Assembly (NCBI GenBank): GCA_030715195.1
Contig: JAUYVI010000005.1
Location: forward strand, 496,001 to 560,000
Direction: 5' to 3'
DNA length: 64,000 bases
From: Dongia sedimenti
GTDB lineage: Bacteria > Pseudomonadota > Alphaproteobacteria > Dongiales > Dongiaceae
The number at the start of each line of letters is the position of its first letter. Position 1 is the first letter of the stretch. The notes beneath the pieces are model-generated. The model ran no database searches. It was not told the DNA's origin and saw nothing but the letters and a program-made list of their open reading frames with translations. Made by a program: the position numbers and the translations under genes. Below, piece by piece: positions 33,251 through 41,709 of this stretch.

Positions 33251-34207
33251 ATGTCCCGCGAGTCCGCTGCTCGCAAGATCATCTTCGACACCGATCCCGG
33301 CCAGGACGACATGGCCGCGATCCTGATGGCGCTCGCTTCGCCGCAGGAGCTGGAGGTGCTGGGCATCGTTGCCGTCGCCGGCAATGTGCCGCTGGCGCAT
33401 ACCGAGCGGAACGCGCGCAAGATCTGCGAGCTCGCCGGGCGCGGCGACGTTCCGGTCTTCGCCGGCAGCGAGCAGCCGATGGGCCGCAAGCTGGTGACCG
33501 CCGAGCATGTGCACGGCAAGACCGGACTCGACGGTCCCGATCTCCCCGAGCCGAAGGCCAAGCTGCAGGCGAAGCCCGGCATCGATTTCCTGATCGAGAC
33601 CCTGCGCGCGGCCAAGGACGGCGAGATCACGCTCTGCACCCTCGGGCCTTTGACCGATATTGGCCTGCTGCTGACCCGCGCGCCGGAGCTGAAGCCGAAG
33701 ATCCGCGAGATCGTGATGATGGCCGGCGCCTATTTCGAGGTCGGCAATATCACGCCCGCCGCTGAGTTCAATGTCTATGTCGATCCGACCGCGGCCGAGA
33801 TCGTGTTCAAGAGCGGCGTGCCGATCACGGTCATGCCGCTCGACGTCACGCACCAGGTGCTGCTGATCCAGCCGCGCCTCGACAGGCTGGCCGCGCTCGG
33901 CAATCGCAGCGGTAAGGCGCTGGCCGAGGCGCTCACCTTCTCGCGCACCTTCGACGTCAACAAATACGGCACCGAGGGCGCGCCGCTGCACGATCCGACG
34001 GTGACCGCCTACCTGCTGCGCCCGGAACTGTTCGGTGGCCGCCACATCAACGTCGAGATCGAGACGAAGAGCGCGCTCACCATGGGCATGACCGTCGCGG
34101 ACTACTGGCGCGTGACCGGCCGCCCGGCCAACGCCCGCTACATGCGCGAAGTGGACGTCGAGGGCTTCTTCGGCCTGCTGTTCGAGCGCATCGCGCGGCT
34201 GCCTTAG
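33251..34207 (+). CDS. Inosine/uridine-type nucleoside hydrolase
   Basis: A 318-residue enzyme that splits ribonucleosides into ribose and base. The calcium-binding start IIFDTDPGQDDMAAILMAL is diagnostic, with the later NVYVDPTAAEIVF and the DVTHQVL/HDPTVTAYLL blocks of the active site. Length is typical. It stands alone between unrelated genes, with a plausible start at MSRESAARK. Base preference (purine or pyrimidine) cannot be told from sequence. Confidence 0.92.
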   Translation: MSRESAARKIIFDTDPGQDDMAAILMALASPQELEVLGIVAVAGNVPLAHTERNARKICELAGRGDVPVFAGSEQPMGRKLVTAEHVHGKTGLDGPDLPEPKAKLQAKPGIDFLIETLRAAKDGEITLCTLGPLTDIGLLLTRAPELKPKIREIVMMAGAYFEVGNITPAAEFNVYVDPTAAEIVFKSGVPITVMPLDVTHQVLLIQPRLDRLAALGNRSGKALAEALTFSRTFDVNKYGTEGAPLHDPTVTAYLLRPELFGGRHINVEIETKSALTMGMTVADYWRVTGRPANARYMREVDVEGFFGLLFERIARLP

Positions 34208-34217
34208 CCGGGCGCGC

Positions 34218-35090
34218 CTACGCTGCCACCGCCTGCTTCCTTGCCGCCAGGAACTCCGCCAGCGACACCGGCTTGCGGCCGGCGAGGCGCTCGACATCGC
34301 CGGTCACGACATCCAGCATGCCCTTGGCTGCCGTCTGCGCGACGCCGAGGATGGCATCGACCACGAAATCGGGCAGGCCGGCGGCCTTCAGGCCGGCGGC
34401 ATATTGTTCGTCGGTGATGATCGCGGCCTGGACCGGCTTGCCGAACACTTTGGCTATGGTGGCGGCGATGTCCGAAGGCGTGAGCGAAGCGCCGCCCGTC
34501 ACGTGATAGACGGAGCCTTCATGGCCTTGCCCGAGCAGGACGCCGGCCAGCGCCGCCGCGACATCGTCGCGGGCGAGGTTCGCCACCGGTGCCGGCCCGG
34601 TCGCCCCGAAATGGCCGCTCGCGAGGGCGTGCTGCAGCGCGCCCATGAACAGGTTCTCGAAATACATGCCCATGCGGACGATGGTCCAAGCCAGGCCGGA
34701 GGCGTAGACCGCCTGCTCGGTCTCGAGATGCGACTGCATCAGGTCCTGGCCCGGCCGTGCCGCCACGGTCGAGACATAGACCACATGCTTTACGCCCGCC
34801 GCTTTCGCTGCATCGATCGCCGCCTTGTGCTGCGGGGTGCGCAGGCCGGGGCGGAGCTCCGAGGTCGGAATGATCAGCAGCCGGTCGATGCTCTTGAAGG
34901 CGGCGACGAGGCCAGCCGGCGCATCGAAATCGCCGGCCCGCACCGTGACGCCCTTGGCCGCGACGGCGGAGAGCTTCTCCGGCGTCCGGGTGACCGCCAC
35001 GATCTCGCCCCGCTTGGCGCCGCGCGCCAGCAATTCGTTGAGCACGCTGCCGCCGAGCTGGCCGCCGGCGCCGGTAATGCCGATCGTCAT
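34218..35090 (-). CDS. NmrA/QorB-like atypical short-chain reductase
   Basis: A 290-residue NAD(P)H-binding protein with the Rossmann motif ITGAGGQLGGSVLNELLARGA at the N-terminus and the VKHVVYVSTVAARPG segment. It lacks the YxxxK catalytic pair of classical SDRs, so it belongs to the atypical NmrA/QorB group, acting either as a quinone reductase or a redox-sensing regulator. It diverges from a TetR-family gene with two symmetrical operators between them, so the TetR protein likely represses it in response to a quinone or electrophile. Confidence 0.87.
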   Translation of the reverse strand: MTIGITGAGGQLGGSVLNELLARGAKRGEIVAVTRTPEKLSAVAAKGVTVRAGDFDAPAGLVAAFKSIDRLLIIPTSELRPGLRTPQHKAAIDAAKAAGVKHVVYVSTVAARPGQDLMQSHLETEQAVYASGLAWTIVRMGMYFENLFMGALQHALASGHFGATGPAPVANLARDDVAAALAGVLLGQGHEGSVYHVTGGASLTPSDIAATIAKVFGKPVQAAIITDEQYAAGLKAAGLPDFVVDAILGVAQTAAKGMLDVVTGDVERLAGRKPVSLAEFLAARKQAVAA

Positions 35091-35119
35091 CGCTTGAGTT
35101 CCTCTCCGAAGATGCCTAT

Positions 35120-35159
35120 GTTACCGGTCGGTAACTATCGGACGTTACCGACCGGTAAC
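35120..35159. promoter_or_regulatory. Twin palindromic operators between the reductase and its TetR regulator
   Basis: Two 16-bp sites, GTTACCGGTCGGTAAC (35120-35135) and GTTACCGACCGGTAAC (35144-35159), share arms GTTACC and GGTAAC and are reverse complements of each other, centres 24 bp apart. They lie in the 109-base divergent gap, so one TetR protein probably controls both genes. Recognition of GTTAC-like palindromes is common for TetR proteins. Confidence 0.7.
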
Positions 35160-35199
35160 GGTCGCGTCAATCGAAAAAATCTGGTGTAAGATTCCGGTC

Positions 35200-35817
35200 A
35201 TGGCCCAGGCGAAACGCATCGAGTCGAAGGCAGCCGAAAGTGAGCCGCGGCCGCGCACGCGGATTCTCGCGACCGCCCGCGATTTGTTCTATCGCGACGG
35301 CATCCGCGCGGTCGGCGTCGAGGTGATCGCGGCCGAGGCCGGCACCAACAAGATGACGCTCTACCGCAACTTCGGCTCCAAGGAGGAGCTGATCGCCGAA
35401 TATCTGCGCGGCGAGGTGAAGGCGGTGGAGGCCCATTGGGACAATTTGGTCGCGCGGTTTCCCAACGATCCGAAGGCGCTGATCCTGGCCTGGCTGAAGG
35501 AAATGGGCGCGCTGATGACCCGGCCGGAAAGCCGCGGCTGCCCCATGGTCAATGCCGCAGTCGAGCTGCCCGATCCCGCCCATCCGGGCCGCAAGGTGAT
35601 CGAGCAGCACAAATCGGCGATGCGCGACCGCTTGGCCGCCGTCTGCCGCAAGGCCGGGCTGGCGCATCCCGAATTGCTGGCCGATCAGATCCACATGTTG
35701 GTCGAAGGTGCCGGCGTCTGCCTGCAGAGCGTCGGCCCCGACGGGCCGAGCCATCGCCTGGTGCGCATCGTCGAGAGCTTGCTGGACGGTGCCGAGAAGG
35801 CGCCGCGGCGCCGCTAG
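35200..35817 (+). CDS. TetR-family regulator
   Basis: A 205-residue regulator with a clear N-terminal helix-turn-helix (RILATARDLFYRDGIRAVGVEVIAAEAGTNKMTLYRNFGSKEELIAEYL) and a C-terminal domain with MTRPESRGCPMVNAAVEL, seen in several quinone- or flavin-linked TetR proteins. The Cys in GCPM could sense electrophiles. It is divergent from the NmrA-like reductase and its 3' end overlaps the convergent yedK gene by 4 bases. The ATG at 35200 lies close after a weak AGATTCC. Confidence 0.9.
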   Translation: MAQAKRIESKAAESEPRPRTRILATARDLFYRDGIRAVGVEVIAAEAGTNKMTLYRNFGSKEELIAEYLRGEVKAVEAHWDNLVARFPNDPKALILAWLKEMGALMTRPESRGCPMVNAAVELPDPAHPGRKVIEQHKSAMRDRLAAVCRKAGLAHPELLADQIHMLVEGAGVCLQSVGPDGPSHRLVRIVESLLDGAEKAPRRR

Positions 35818-36521
35818 AACAGCGCGCCCTGCCGCGGTGGCTCCGCCGTCTTCGCGACGACCTCCGGCCCCTCGCCATCCTGCTTCTCGCCGCGCAGCAC
35901 GATCTTGAGCGCCCCGTCCGGCAGCGGCCGCTGCAGAAGCAGCGCCTCCGGCACCGGCGCGGTCATCCATTGCTCGATTTCTTCGGCGTCGCGCAGAATC
36001 ACCGGCATCGCCTTCGGATGGATGGCGCCGACCTCGGCATTCGGCGCGGTGGTGAGGATGGCGAACAGGTCGTTGGTGGTCTCGCCTTCCTTCACCTTGC
36101 GGACCGAGGTCCAGCGGGTCCAGATCCCGGCGAAACAGGCGAGCGGCCGGTCCTCGCCGAGCGCGAACCAGACGGTCGGCCGCCTCCCGTCGGGCAGCAC
36201 CTCGTTCTCGGAAAAGCTGGTGAAGGGCACCACGCAGCGATGCTCGGGCACCAGCCAGCGGCGCCAATGCGCGGATTCGGTGTTGCGCACATTGGTGACC
36301 CCGGGATCGCTCTTCTTGCCGGCCAGGACTGAGGCGGGGGAGGGCATGCCCCAGCGCGCCATGGCGAGTTCGCGCCCCGCGACGCTGTTGCGCGCGATCG
36401 GCGCCGCATAGTCCGGATAGATGCCGGGCAAGGGCGGCAGGTTGCCGGTGTGGTCGGTCATCGCCCGCACCCATTGCCGGATCGCGTCCTGGCTCTTGGT
36501 CAGGGAGTAGAGATTGCACAT
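35814..36521 (-). CDS. yedK: SOS-response-associated peptidase YedK/HMCES
   Basis: A 235-residue protein that shields abasic sites in single-stranded DNA by forming a thiazolidine crosslink through its N-terminal cysteine. MCNLYSLTKSQDAIR places Cys2 directly after the start, which also fixes the start codon. Other conserved segments are MARWGMPSPAS, NVRNTESAHWR, RCVVPFTSFSE and ILTTAPNAEVGAIHPKAMPVIL. Length is normal. It may follow two small genes on the same strand (36541-37093) with short gaps. Confidence 0.93.
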   Translation of the reverse strand: MCNLYSLTKSQDAIRQWVRAMTDHTGNLPPLPGIYPDYAAPIARNSVAGRELAMARWGMPSPASVLAGKKSDPGVTNVRNTESAHWRRWLVPEHRCVVPFTSFSENEVLPDGRRPTVWFALGEDRPLACFAGIWTRWTSVRKVKEGETTNDLFAILTTAPNAEVGAIHPKAMPVILRDAEEIEQWMTAPVPEALLLQRPLPDGALKIVLRGEKQDGEGPEVVAKTAEPPRQGALF

Positions 36522-36540
36522 GGCGGGTGGCTCTCGCGGC

Positions 36541-36759
36541 TCAGTTCGGCACTTCCCGGCGCCAGGCCGCGGCCCAGTCGGTGAGGTCGAAGTAAAGCGC
36601 CTGCTCGCCCTCGCCGCTGCTGAACTCGACCCGCGTCACGAAATTCGGCGGCGGCCCGGCATAGAGCGTCGAGGAGGCGATCCGGCTGCCCGGAAAGCGC
36701 TCGGCGATATAGCGATAGGCATTGGCGATGGTGGACAGTTCCGCCGCCTGGCCATGCAC
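36541..36759 (-). CDS. Small hypothetical protein (72 residues)
   Basis: Short frame beginning with GTG (MHGQAAELSTIANAYRYIAE, later YFDLTDWAAAWRREVPN). It has no signal peptide or membrane segment, and a mix of charged and hydrophobic residues like a real small protein. The space around it offers no alternative gene. It starts 22 bases after the stop of the lipoprotein gene and ends 19 bases before yedK on the same strand. The product is not recognised, and the start codon is uncertain. Confidence 0.45.
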   Translation of the reverse strand: MHGQAAELSTIANAYRYIAERFPGSRIASSTLYAGPPPNFVTRVEFSSGEGEQALYFDLTDWAAAWRREVPN

Positions 36760-36781
36760 GACGATCGGCCGGTTCCAGGAA

Positions 36782-37093
36782 TCACCGGCGCCGGTAGTAG
36801 GTGAGGCCGGACTCCGGCTTGCCCTCGTCGCGAGTCAGCGAGGCCGTGGCGTCGATCCCGTACATCAGCGCCAGCCTCAGATCCTGGTCCTTGCCGAGTT
36901 TGTCGAAATCGATGCCGATCTCGGCCTGCTTGTCGCTGGCGCCCGCCATGGCGATCGGCCGATAGCCGCTGGCGCCGTCCGGCGCCGGCGCCAGGTTGGC
37001 GACACGCTGCGTATCGACCGATTGCGGCTGCGCGCAGGCGCCGAGCAGAAGCGCCGCGCCCATCGCCAGGACCGGAAATATCGACGGTTTCAT
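36782..37093 (-). CDS. Small predicted lipoprotein
   Basis: A 103-residue protein starting MKPSIFPVLAMGAALLLGAC, a typical lipoprotein signal with the LLGAC lipobox, so the mature protein should be lipid-anchored at Cys20. The rest (QRVANLAPAPDGASGYRPIA..., IGIDFDKLGKDQDLRLALMY) is not recognised. It is divergent from the EamA exporter gene and is followed by another small ORF and yedK. An ATG three codons earlier is possible. Envelope role only inferred. Confidence 0.62.
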   Translation of the reverse strand: MKPSIFPVLAMGAALLLGACAQPQSVDTQRVANLAPAPDGASGYRPIAMAGASDKQAEIGIDFDKLGKDQDLRLALMYGIDATASLTRDEGKPESGLTYYRRR

Positions 37094-37215
37094 GCGCTCC
37101 ATATAATCATCCACGCGCGGAGATTGAACCCAAGAATTGCGACATGACGCAGCCGCCGGGTTCAGACTAGAGTGTGTGCCGCTTCCGTCGCACCGATTCT
37201 CTGCCCCATTCACCG

Positions 37216-38136
37216 ATGTCCAGCCCCGCCGAATCGCCGCAGCCGCTGCTCGCACGCCTGTTCCATGCGCCGGCGGCTTTGCTGCTCATGGTCGGCGGCC
37301 TGCTCGGCTTGAGCTTTCCCTTGGGCAAGCTGGCCGGCACCGCCGGCGTGCCGCCGCTGGTCTGGTCGACCTTGCTCTCCGGCGGCGGCGCGACGGTGCT
37401 GGCGCTGGCGCTGCTGCTGCGCCGCCAGCCGGTGCGGATGAACGCCCAGCTGCTGCGCTATTTCGGGATCGTGGCCGTCGTCTCCTATGCTTTGCCGAAT
37501 GTGCTGATCTTCACGGCGATCCCGCATCTCGGCAGCGCCTATGCCGCGATCCTGTTCACGCTCTCGCCGATGTTCACCGTGGTCTTCTCCTTCGCCGCAC
37601 GGCTGCGCGCGCCGCGGCGGCTGGAATTCGCCGGGATCGTCATCGGCTTCGTCGGCACCCTGCTGGTCGCCTCGGCGCGCGGCGAGATCGGCCGCAGCGT
37701 GGAGTGGTTCTGGATCGGCTTGGGCGCGCTGGTTCCGGTCAGCCTGGCCCTCGGCAATGTTTATCGGACGTTGGATCTCCCCCGCGGCACGCCGTCGCTG
37801 GTTCTGGCCGTCGGCAGCAACGCCGTCGCAGCCCTGCTTCTGCTCGTCCTCTCCGGTACGACCGATGGGCTCGCCGCTTTCGCCACGCTGGCGACGGTGC
37901 CGGGGCTGGTGGCCATCCAGGTCTGCGCCACCGCCGCCATGCTGGCGCTGTTCTTTCAGCTCCAACTGGTCGGCGGTCCGGTCACCTTGAGCCAGATCGG
38001 CACCGTCGCGGCCGCGGTCGGCGTGATCGCAGGCACGGCGGGATTGGGCGAGCGCTATCCTTCCATCGTCTGGATCGGCATCGCCGTCATCGCCGCCGGC
38101 ATCTCGCTCACCGTGCGATCGCGGATGCGGGCGTGA
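37216..38136 (+). CDS. DMT-superfamily exporter (EamA), second copy in the window
   Basis: A 306-residue inner-membrane protein with about ten helices in two EamA repeats (first block LLLMVGGLLGLSFPLGKLAG, second IGLGALVPVSLALGNVYRTL). It is unrelated in detail to the eamA gene at 8.2-9.1 kb. The ATG at 37216 is preferred over a start 14 codons upstream because the upstream residues are basic and non-hydrophobic. It sits between a lipoprotein gene and tam. Substrate not predictable. Confidence 0.82.
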   Translation: MSSPAESPQPLLARLFHAPAALLLMVGGLLGLSFPLGKLAGTAGVPPLVWSTLLSGGGATVLALALLLRRQPVRMNAQLLRYFGIVAVVSYALPNVLIFTAIPHLGSAYAAILFTLSPMFTVVFSFAARLRAPRRLEFAGIVIGFVGTLLVASARGEIGRSVEWFWIGLGALVPVSLALGNVYRTLDLPRGTPSLVLAVGSNAVAALLLLVLSGTTDGLAAFATLATVPGLVAIQVCATAAMLALFFQLQLVGGPVTLSQIGTVAAAVGVIAGTAGLGERYPSIVWIGIAVIAAGISLTVRSRMRA

Positions 38137-38232
38137 TAACGGCAAAGTGCGGCTAGGCCAAGGAAAAGCCGGTCGAAGCGCGGCGCGCCGGGGAGGATAA
38201 TGCGCGCATCGAACGAACCCAGGAGACGGTCG

Positions 38233-39003
38233 ATGGCCTGGTCTTCCACCCAGTATCTGAAATTCGAGGACGAGCGCACGCGCCCGGCGCGCGACCTCCT
38301 GGCCCAGGTGCCGCTGGAAACCGCCGCGCGCGCCTATGACCTCGGCTGCGGCCCCGGCAATTCCACCGAGCTGCTGGTCGCACGCTTCGGTCCGGAATCC
38401 GTCATCGGCCTGGACAGCGATCCCAACATGCTGGCGGCGGCGCGCAGCCGGCTGAAGCGCACCACCTTCCTCGAAGCCGATCTCGCGACCTGGCAGCCGC
38501 CGGAACCCGCCGACCTGCTCTACGCCAATGCCGTCTTCCAATGGGTGCCGGATCATCTCTCCGCCTTGGCGCGGTTGATGGACGGGCTGAAATCCGGCGG
38601 CGTGCTCGCGGTGCAGATGCCGGACAATCTCCAGGAGCCCAGCCATGTGGCGATGGAGGAAGTGGCAAGCCAAGGGCCGTGGCGCGCTGCGTTCACCGGC
38701 CGCAACCCGAAGCGCGATCCCCTGCCGCCGCCCGCCGCCTATATCGAACGCCTCGGGCCGAAGGCGCAACGGGTCGATGTCTGGCACACCATCTACAACC
38801 ACCCGATGGCGAATGCGGATGCCGTGGTCGAATGGATGAAGGGCACCGGTCTCCGGCCCTATCTCGACACCGCGGGGCCGGCGCAGGCGCAAGCCTTCAC
38901 CGAAGCCTATCGCGCCCGCATCGCGGCGCTCTACGCCCCGATGGCGGATGGCCGCGTGCTGTTCCGCTTTCCGCGGCTGTTCGTGGTCGCGGTCAGGAAA
39001 TAA
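38233..39003 (+). CDS. tam: Trans-aconitate 2-methyltransferase
   Basis: Class I SAM-dependent methyltransferase (256 residues) that methylates trans-aconitate, a by-product that inhibits the TCA cycle. Motif I is [18 protein letters not shown], followed by [10 protein letters not shown] and the [17 protein letters not shown] stretch typical of Tam. AGGAG sits 7 bases before the ATG at 38233. It ends 11 bases inside the convergent histidine kinase gene. Confidence 0.9.
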   Translation: MAWSSTQYLKFEDERTRPARDLLAQVPLETAARAYDLGCGPGNSTELLVARFGPESVIGLDSDPNMLAAARSRLKRTTFLEADLATWQPPEPADLLYANAVFQWVPDHLSALARLMDGLKSGGVLAVQMPDNLQEPSHVAMEEVASQGPWRAAFTGRNPKRDPLPPPAAYIERLGPKAQRVDVWHTIYNHPMANADAVVEWMKGTGLRPYLDTAGPAQAQAFTEAYRARIAALYAPMADGRVLFRFPRLFVVAVRK

Positions 39004-40159
39004 CCGGGAACTGCACCGACACGATGGTGCCCTTGTCGGAGCTCGTGCGCTCGACGGTGGCGGCGATCTGCCGGGCCAGGGCGCCGATCAGCTTCAATCC
39101 GGACCCGCTGGCGGTGGGATCCTTCATGCCGTGACCGTCATCGGCGATCGTCAGCCGGGCCTCGCCAAAACCGATGCCGGCCTGCAGCTTCACGCTGATA
39201 TGGCCGTCGCCGTCGCCGAACGCGTGCTTGAGGCTGTTGGTCGCCGCCTCGTTCAGGATCAGGCCGAGCGCGATGGCGCGCTCGATCGGCATATGAACCT
39301 CGTCCGCCGCGATATCGATCTCAACGTTCTCGACCTGGCTCTTGATGGAGAGGCAAAGCGCCCGCAGGTAGTCCGCCAGGTTGATCGCTTCGCCGCCGGC
39401 CCGCGGTGCCAGCTGCTCGTGCGCCAGCGACACGGCGCGAATGCGCTCGGCGGTGTAATCGAGCGCAGCCAGGACTTCCGGCGCCGTATGCCGGCGCTTC
39501 TGCAGGGTGATCGCGCCGATGATGAGCTGGAAGCTGTTCTTCACCCGGTGCTGCATCTCCCGCAGCAGGATCTCGCGCTGTTGCGCTTGCAGCATCGCGG
39601 TGGCGAGGGTATCGGCCTGGCTCGGTGCCGTGTGGCGCCGGATGCAGGTGCCGATCAGCGCGCCGGCCGCGGTCAGGAAGTCGCAGGTGTCAGGGCCGAA
39701 CTCGCGTGGCGTCGTGCTGTCAACCTCGACCACGCCCCAGGCGGAGCCGCCGATCAGGACCGGGGCGTTCACCAGCGAAACGATGCCGTGCTCCTTCAAC
39801 AGCGGAGATAGATCGTATTCGCCCTGCTCCTCGAAGTTCTTGATCGAGATGGCCTCGCCGGTCTGAAACGCGCGGCCCGGCGCCGAGCGGAGATCCGCCG
39901 AAAGCGTTGCCGTGCCGACCACGCCCGGCTTCCACCCGGTTCCCGCGACGACCAGAAGGTCCGCCGTCTCCGGCCGGTAGCGGAGAATCTTCACGTGATG
40001 GATCTCGGTCCCGCGTGCGACCTGCGCGACCGCTTGCTGCAGAAAGGTCTGGAGATCGGTGCTGTTGCCGGCCAGCCGGCCGAGATCGCAGAGAATGCGG
40101 ACATGCTGCCGCACTGCCTCGAGGTCGTCGCTTCCGCTCTGCTTGGAACCCTTACCCAT
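38993..40159 (-). CDS. Orphan GAF-domain sensor histidine kinase (HWE/HisKA_2 type)
   Basis: A 388-residue cytosolic sensor without membrane segments. Residues about 30-180 form a GAF domain ([20 protein letters not shown]...), and the phospho-acceptor box [15 protein letters not shown] with His at about 217 marks a HisKA_2 kinase, with the ATP-binding N-box [14 protein letters not shown] and GSGLKLI at the end. No response regulator gene is adjacent, so it is an orphan, and the ligand of the GAF domain is unknown. It overlaps the tam stop by 11 bases (convergent). Confidence 0.9.
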   Translation of the reverse strand: MGKGSKQSGSDDLEAVRQHVRILCDLGRLAGNSTDLQTFLQQAVAQVARGTEIHHVKILRYRPETADLLVVAGTGWKPGVVGTATLSADLRSAPGRAFQTGEAISIKNFEEQGEYDLSPLLKEHGIVSLVNAPVLIGGSAWGVVEVDSTTPREFGPDTCDFLTAAGALIGTCIRRHTAPSQADTLATAMLQAQQREILLREMQHRVKNSFQLIIGAITLQKRRHTAPEVLAALDYTAERIRAVSLAHEQLAPRAGGEAINLADYLRALCLSIKSQVENVEIDIAADEVHMPIERAIALGLILNEAATNSLKHAFGDGDGHISVKLQAGIGFGEARLTIADDGHGMKDPTASGSGLKLIGALARQIAATVERTSSDKGTIVSVQFPVIS

Positions 40160-40273
40160 GCGGCATTAACGCGTGAGCGCGCAGATCGTCGCCTCGTTAT
40201 TTCCGAGACCGGCAGCACACGACTGTGTCAGTCAGGAAACAGTTCCTCGGCGGATTCCGCCAATCGCCGGGCG

Positions 40274-40807
40274 CTACGGGGCGATCGTCGCGACGAATTG
40301 CGAAACGTCGGTGTAGGCTTCAACGAGCCGCATCTTCTTGTCCAACGACGTCACGACGGAGAGATATTGCTCTCCCTTTACGATCAGTTGTGCGCCGTTC
40401 CATATGGGATGAGGAAAACGCAACAAGCTGCAGGCGATTCCGGCGCGCACCTGATCCCGGGCGCTGGGCAAGTTCGTCGGAACGATGGGATGGGTGGGAT
40501 CTTCCCCCGTCCCCGTGCATGCCGATGGATTGACCACGTAAGCTGCGCTTCTCGCCTTAATCACTTCTCCCGCAAAGGCATCCCCGATTGCGGCATCCTT
40601 GGCAGTCCTGGGTGTTTTGAAGTCAGCCATGGTAAGGCCTTCGCCGATCGCAAAACCGATCAGGCGATATCCGGCGGGCGGTGCCTTGAAGACTTGGCCG
40701 TCTTGGCCGTAACTCGGCCTGCCCATGCCCGCTGTCACGAAAGCCGCGATCATCAGCAAAGCAAGCCGGCGCGTCGCCCCGAACCCATCCATTTTGGTCG
40801 ACTTCAT
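40274..40807 (-). CDS. Secreted or periplasmic hypothetical protein
   Basis: A 177-residue protein with an N-terminal signal peptide (RRLALLMIAAFVTAGMG then SYGQDG as a plausible cleavage region). The mature part contains YRLIGFAIGEGLTMADF and two cysteines (SACTG, IACSL) that could form a disulfide. No family recognised. It lies alone between a histidine kinase gene and a MarR gene. Confidence 0.68.
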   Translation of the reverse strand: MKSTKMDGFGATRRLALLMIAAFVTAGMGRPSYGQDGQVFKAPPAGYRLIGFAIGEGLTMADFKTPRTAKDAAIGDAFAGEVIKARSAAYVVNPSACTGTGEDPTHPIVPTNLPSARDQVRAGIACSLLRFPHPIWNGAQLIVKGEQYLSVVTSLDKKMRLVEAYTDVSQFVATIAP

Positions 40808-40840
40808 GCATGACCCTCGGGCGATGACTGCACGCTGAAA

Positions 40841-41302
40841 CTAGTCGGTGCGGAGCGCCTCGGCAACTCCAGTGAACCGCATCATCGTATCGGCAGAAAA
40901 TCTTCTAGCCAGCTTGGCCTGCGCCTTCCGCCAGAGCGGCAGTGCCGCCTCCAGCCGGCGCGCCCCGGTCTCGGTCAGCCAGGCGGCGCGGCGACGGAGA
41001 TCGCTCTCGACGGCGGCGATCTCGACCAGGCCCGCGCTTTCCAAAACGCGCAGGTTGCGCGACAGGGTCGATTGCTCCAGGCCCGTCCGCTCAGCCAGGG
41101 CGCCCAGCGTGTCGTCCGCGGCGGCCGCGATCTGCGCCATCAAAGCCAGCTGCGCGGAGCTCATGCCGGCGGGCGCCAGTTCCCGGTCCAGGAATTGGGT
41201 GATCCGTCGCGCCGCCAGCCGGCTCTGCGCGCCGGGGCAGGCCTCCACCAGCGCGCGGGCATCGCTGCGCAAGGTCTTCGGGGCTTGATTCGGGTGCTTC
41301 AT
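40841..41302 (-). CDS. MarR-family regulator with a linked divergent target
   Basis: A 153-residue winged-helix regulator starting MKHPNQAPK. The helix-turn-helix is visible in DDTLGALAERTGLEQSTLSRNLRVLESAGLV, with the wing DLRRRAAWLTETGARRLE. The start at 41302 is chosen because the frame upstream runs through the operator. It diverges from a DUF488 gene, and the 44-base gap is filled by a perfect palindrome, a compact autoregulatory module. Confidence 0.87.
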   Translation of the reverse strand: MKHPNQAPKTLRSDARALVEACPGAQSRLAARRITQFLDRELAPAGMSSAQLALMAQIAAAADDTLGALAERTGLEQSTLSRNLRVLESAGLVEIAAVESDLRRRAAWLTETGARRLEAALPLWRKAQAKLARRFSADTMMRFTGVAEALRTD

Positions 41303-41307
41303 AGGTT

Positions 41308-41321
41308 TATGTATATACATA
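41308..41321. promoter_or_regulatory. Perfect 14-bp palindrome, candidate MarR operator
   Basis: TATGTATATACATA is a perfect palindrome in the 44-base gap between the divergent MarR and DUF488 genes. A related second half (GATACATA, 41329-41336) follows. Its position just before both starts fits repression of both genes by the MarR protein. Confidence 0.62.
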
Positions 41322-41346
41322 CTTTGTAGATACATAGAAATGGCCA

Positions 41347-41709
41347 ATGCCGATCCGGCTGAAACGCGTCTACGAGGCTCCGGCGGTGGATGATGGGGTG
41401 CGCATCCTGGTCGACCGGCTCTGGCCTCGCGGTCTTTCCAAGGAGAAGGCGCGGATCGATCTCTGGCTGAAGGCGATTGCGCCCAGCGACGCCTTGCGCA
41501 AGCGCTTCCACGCCAAGCCGGAGCAATGGGACGCCTTCATTGAAGCCTATTTCGCCGCGCTCGATTCCGGCGCCGCCGATGACGCCGTCAAGGAATTGCG
41601 CCGCCACCTGCGCCAGGGCGCGGTGACGCTGCTCTACGCGGCGCGCGACGAGGAGCACAACAACGCCGTCGCCCTCAAGGCCTGGCTCACCCGGAGGAAG
41701 CGGTCATGA
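41347..41709 (+). CDS. DUF488-family protein
   Basis: A 120-residue cytosolic protein of the DUF488 family: IRLKRVYEAPAVDDGVRILVDRLWPRGLSKEKARID and the C-terminal GAVTLLYAARDEEHNNAV are conserved in this family. Biochemical role unknown. It is divergent from a MarR gene and its TGA overlaps the ATG of the following PLP enzyme (ATGA), so it is translated together with it. The pair may form a small stress module under the MarR operator. Confidence 0.85.
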   Translation: MPIRLKRVYEAPAVDDGVRILVDRLWPRGLSKEKARIDLWLKAIAPSDALRKRFHAKPEQWDAFIEAYFAALDSGAADDAVKELRRHLRQGAVTLLYAARDEEHNNAVALKAWLTRRKRS

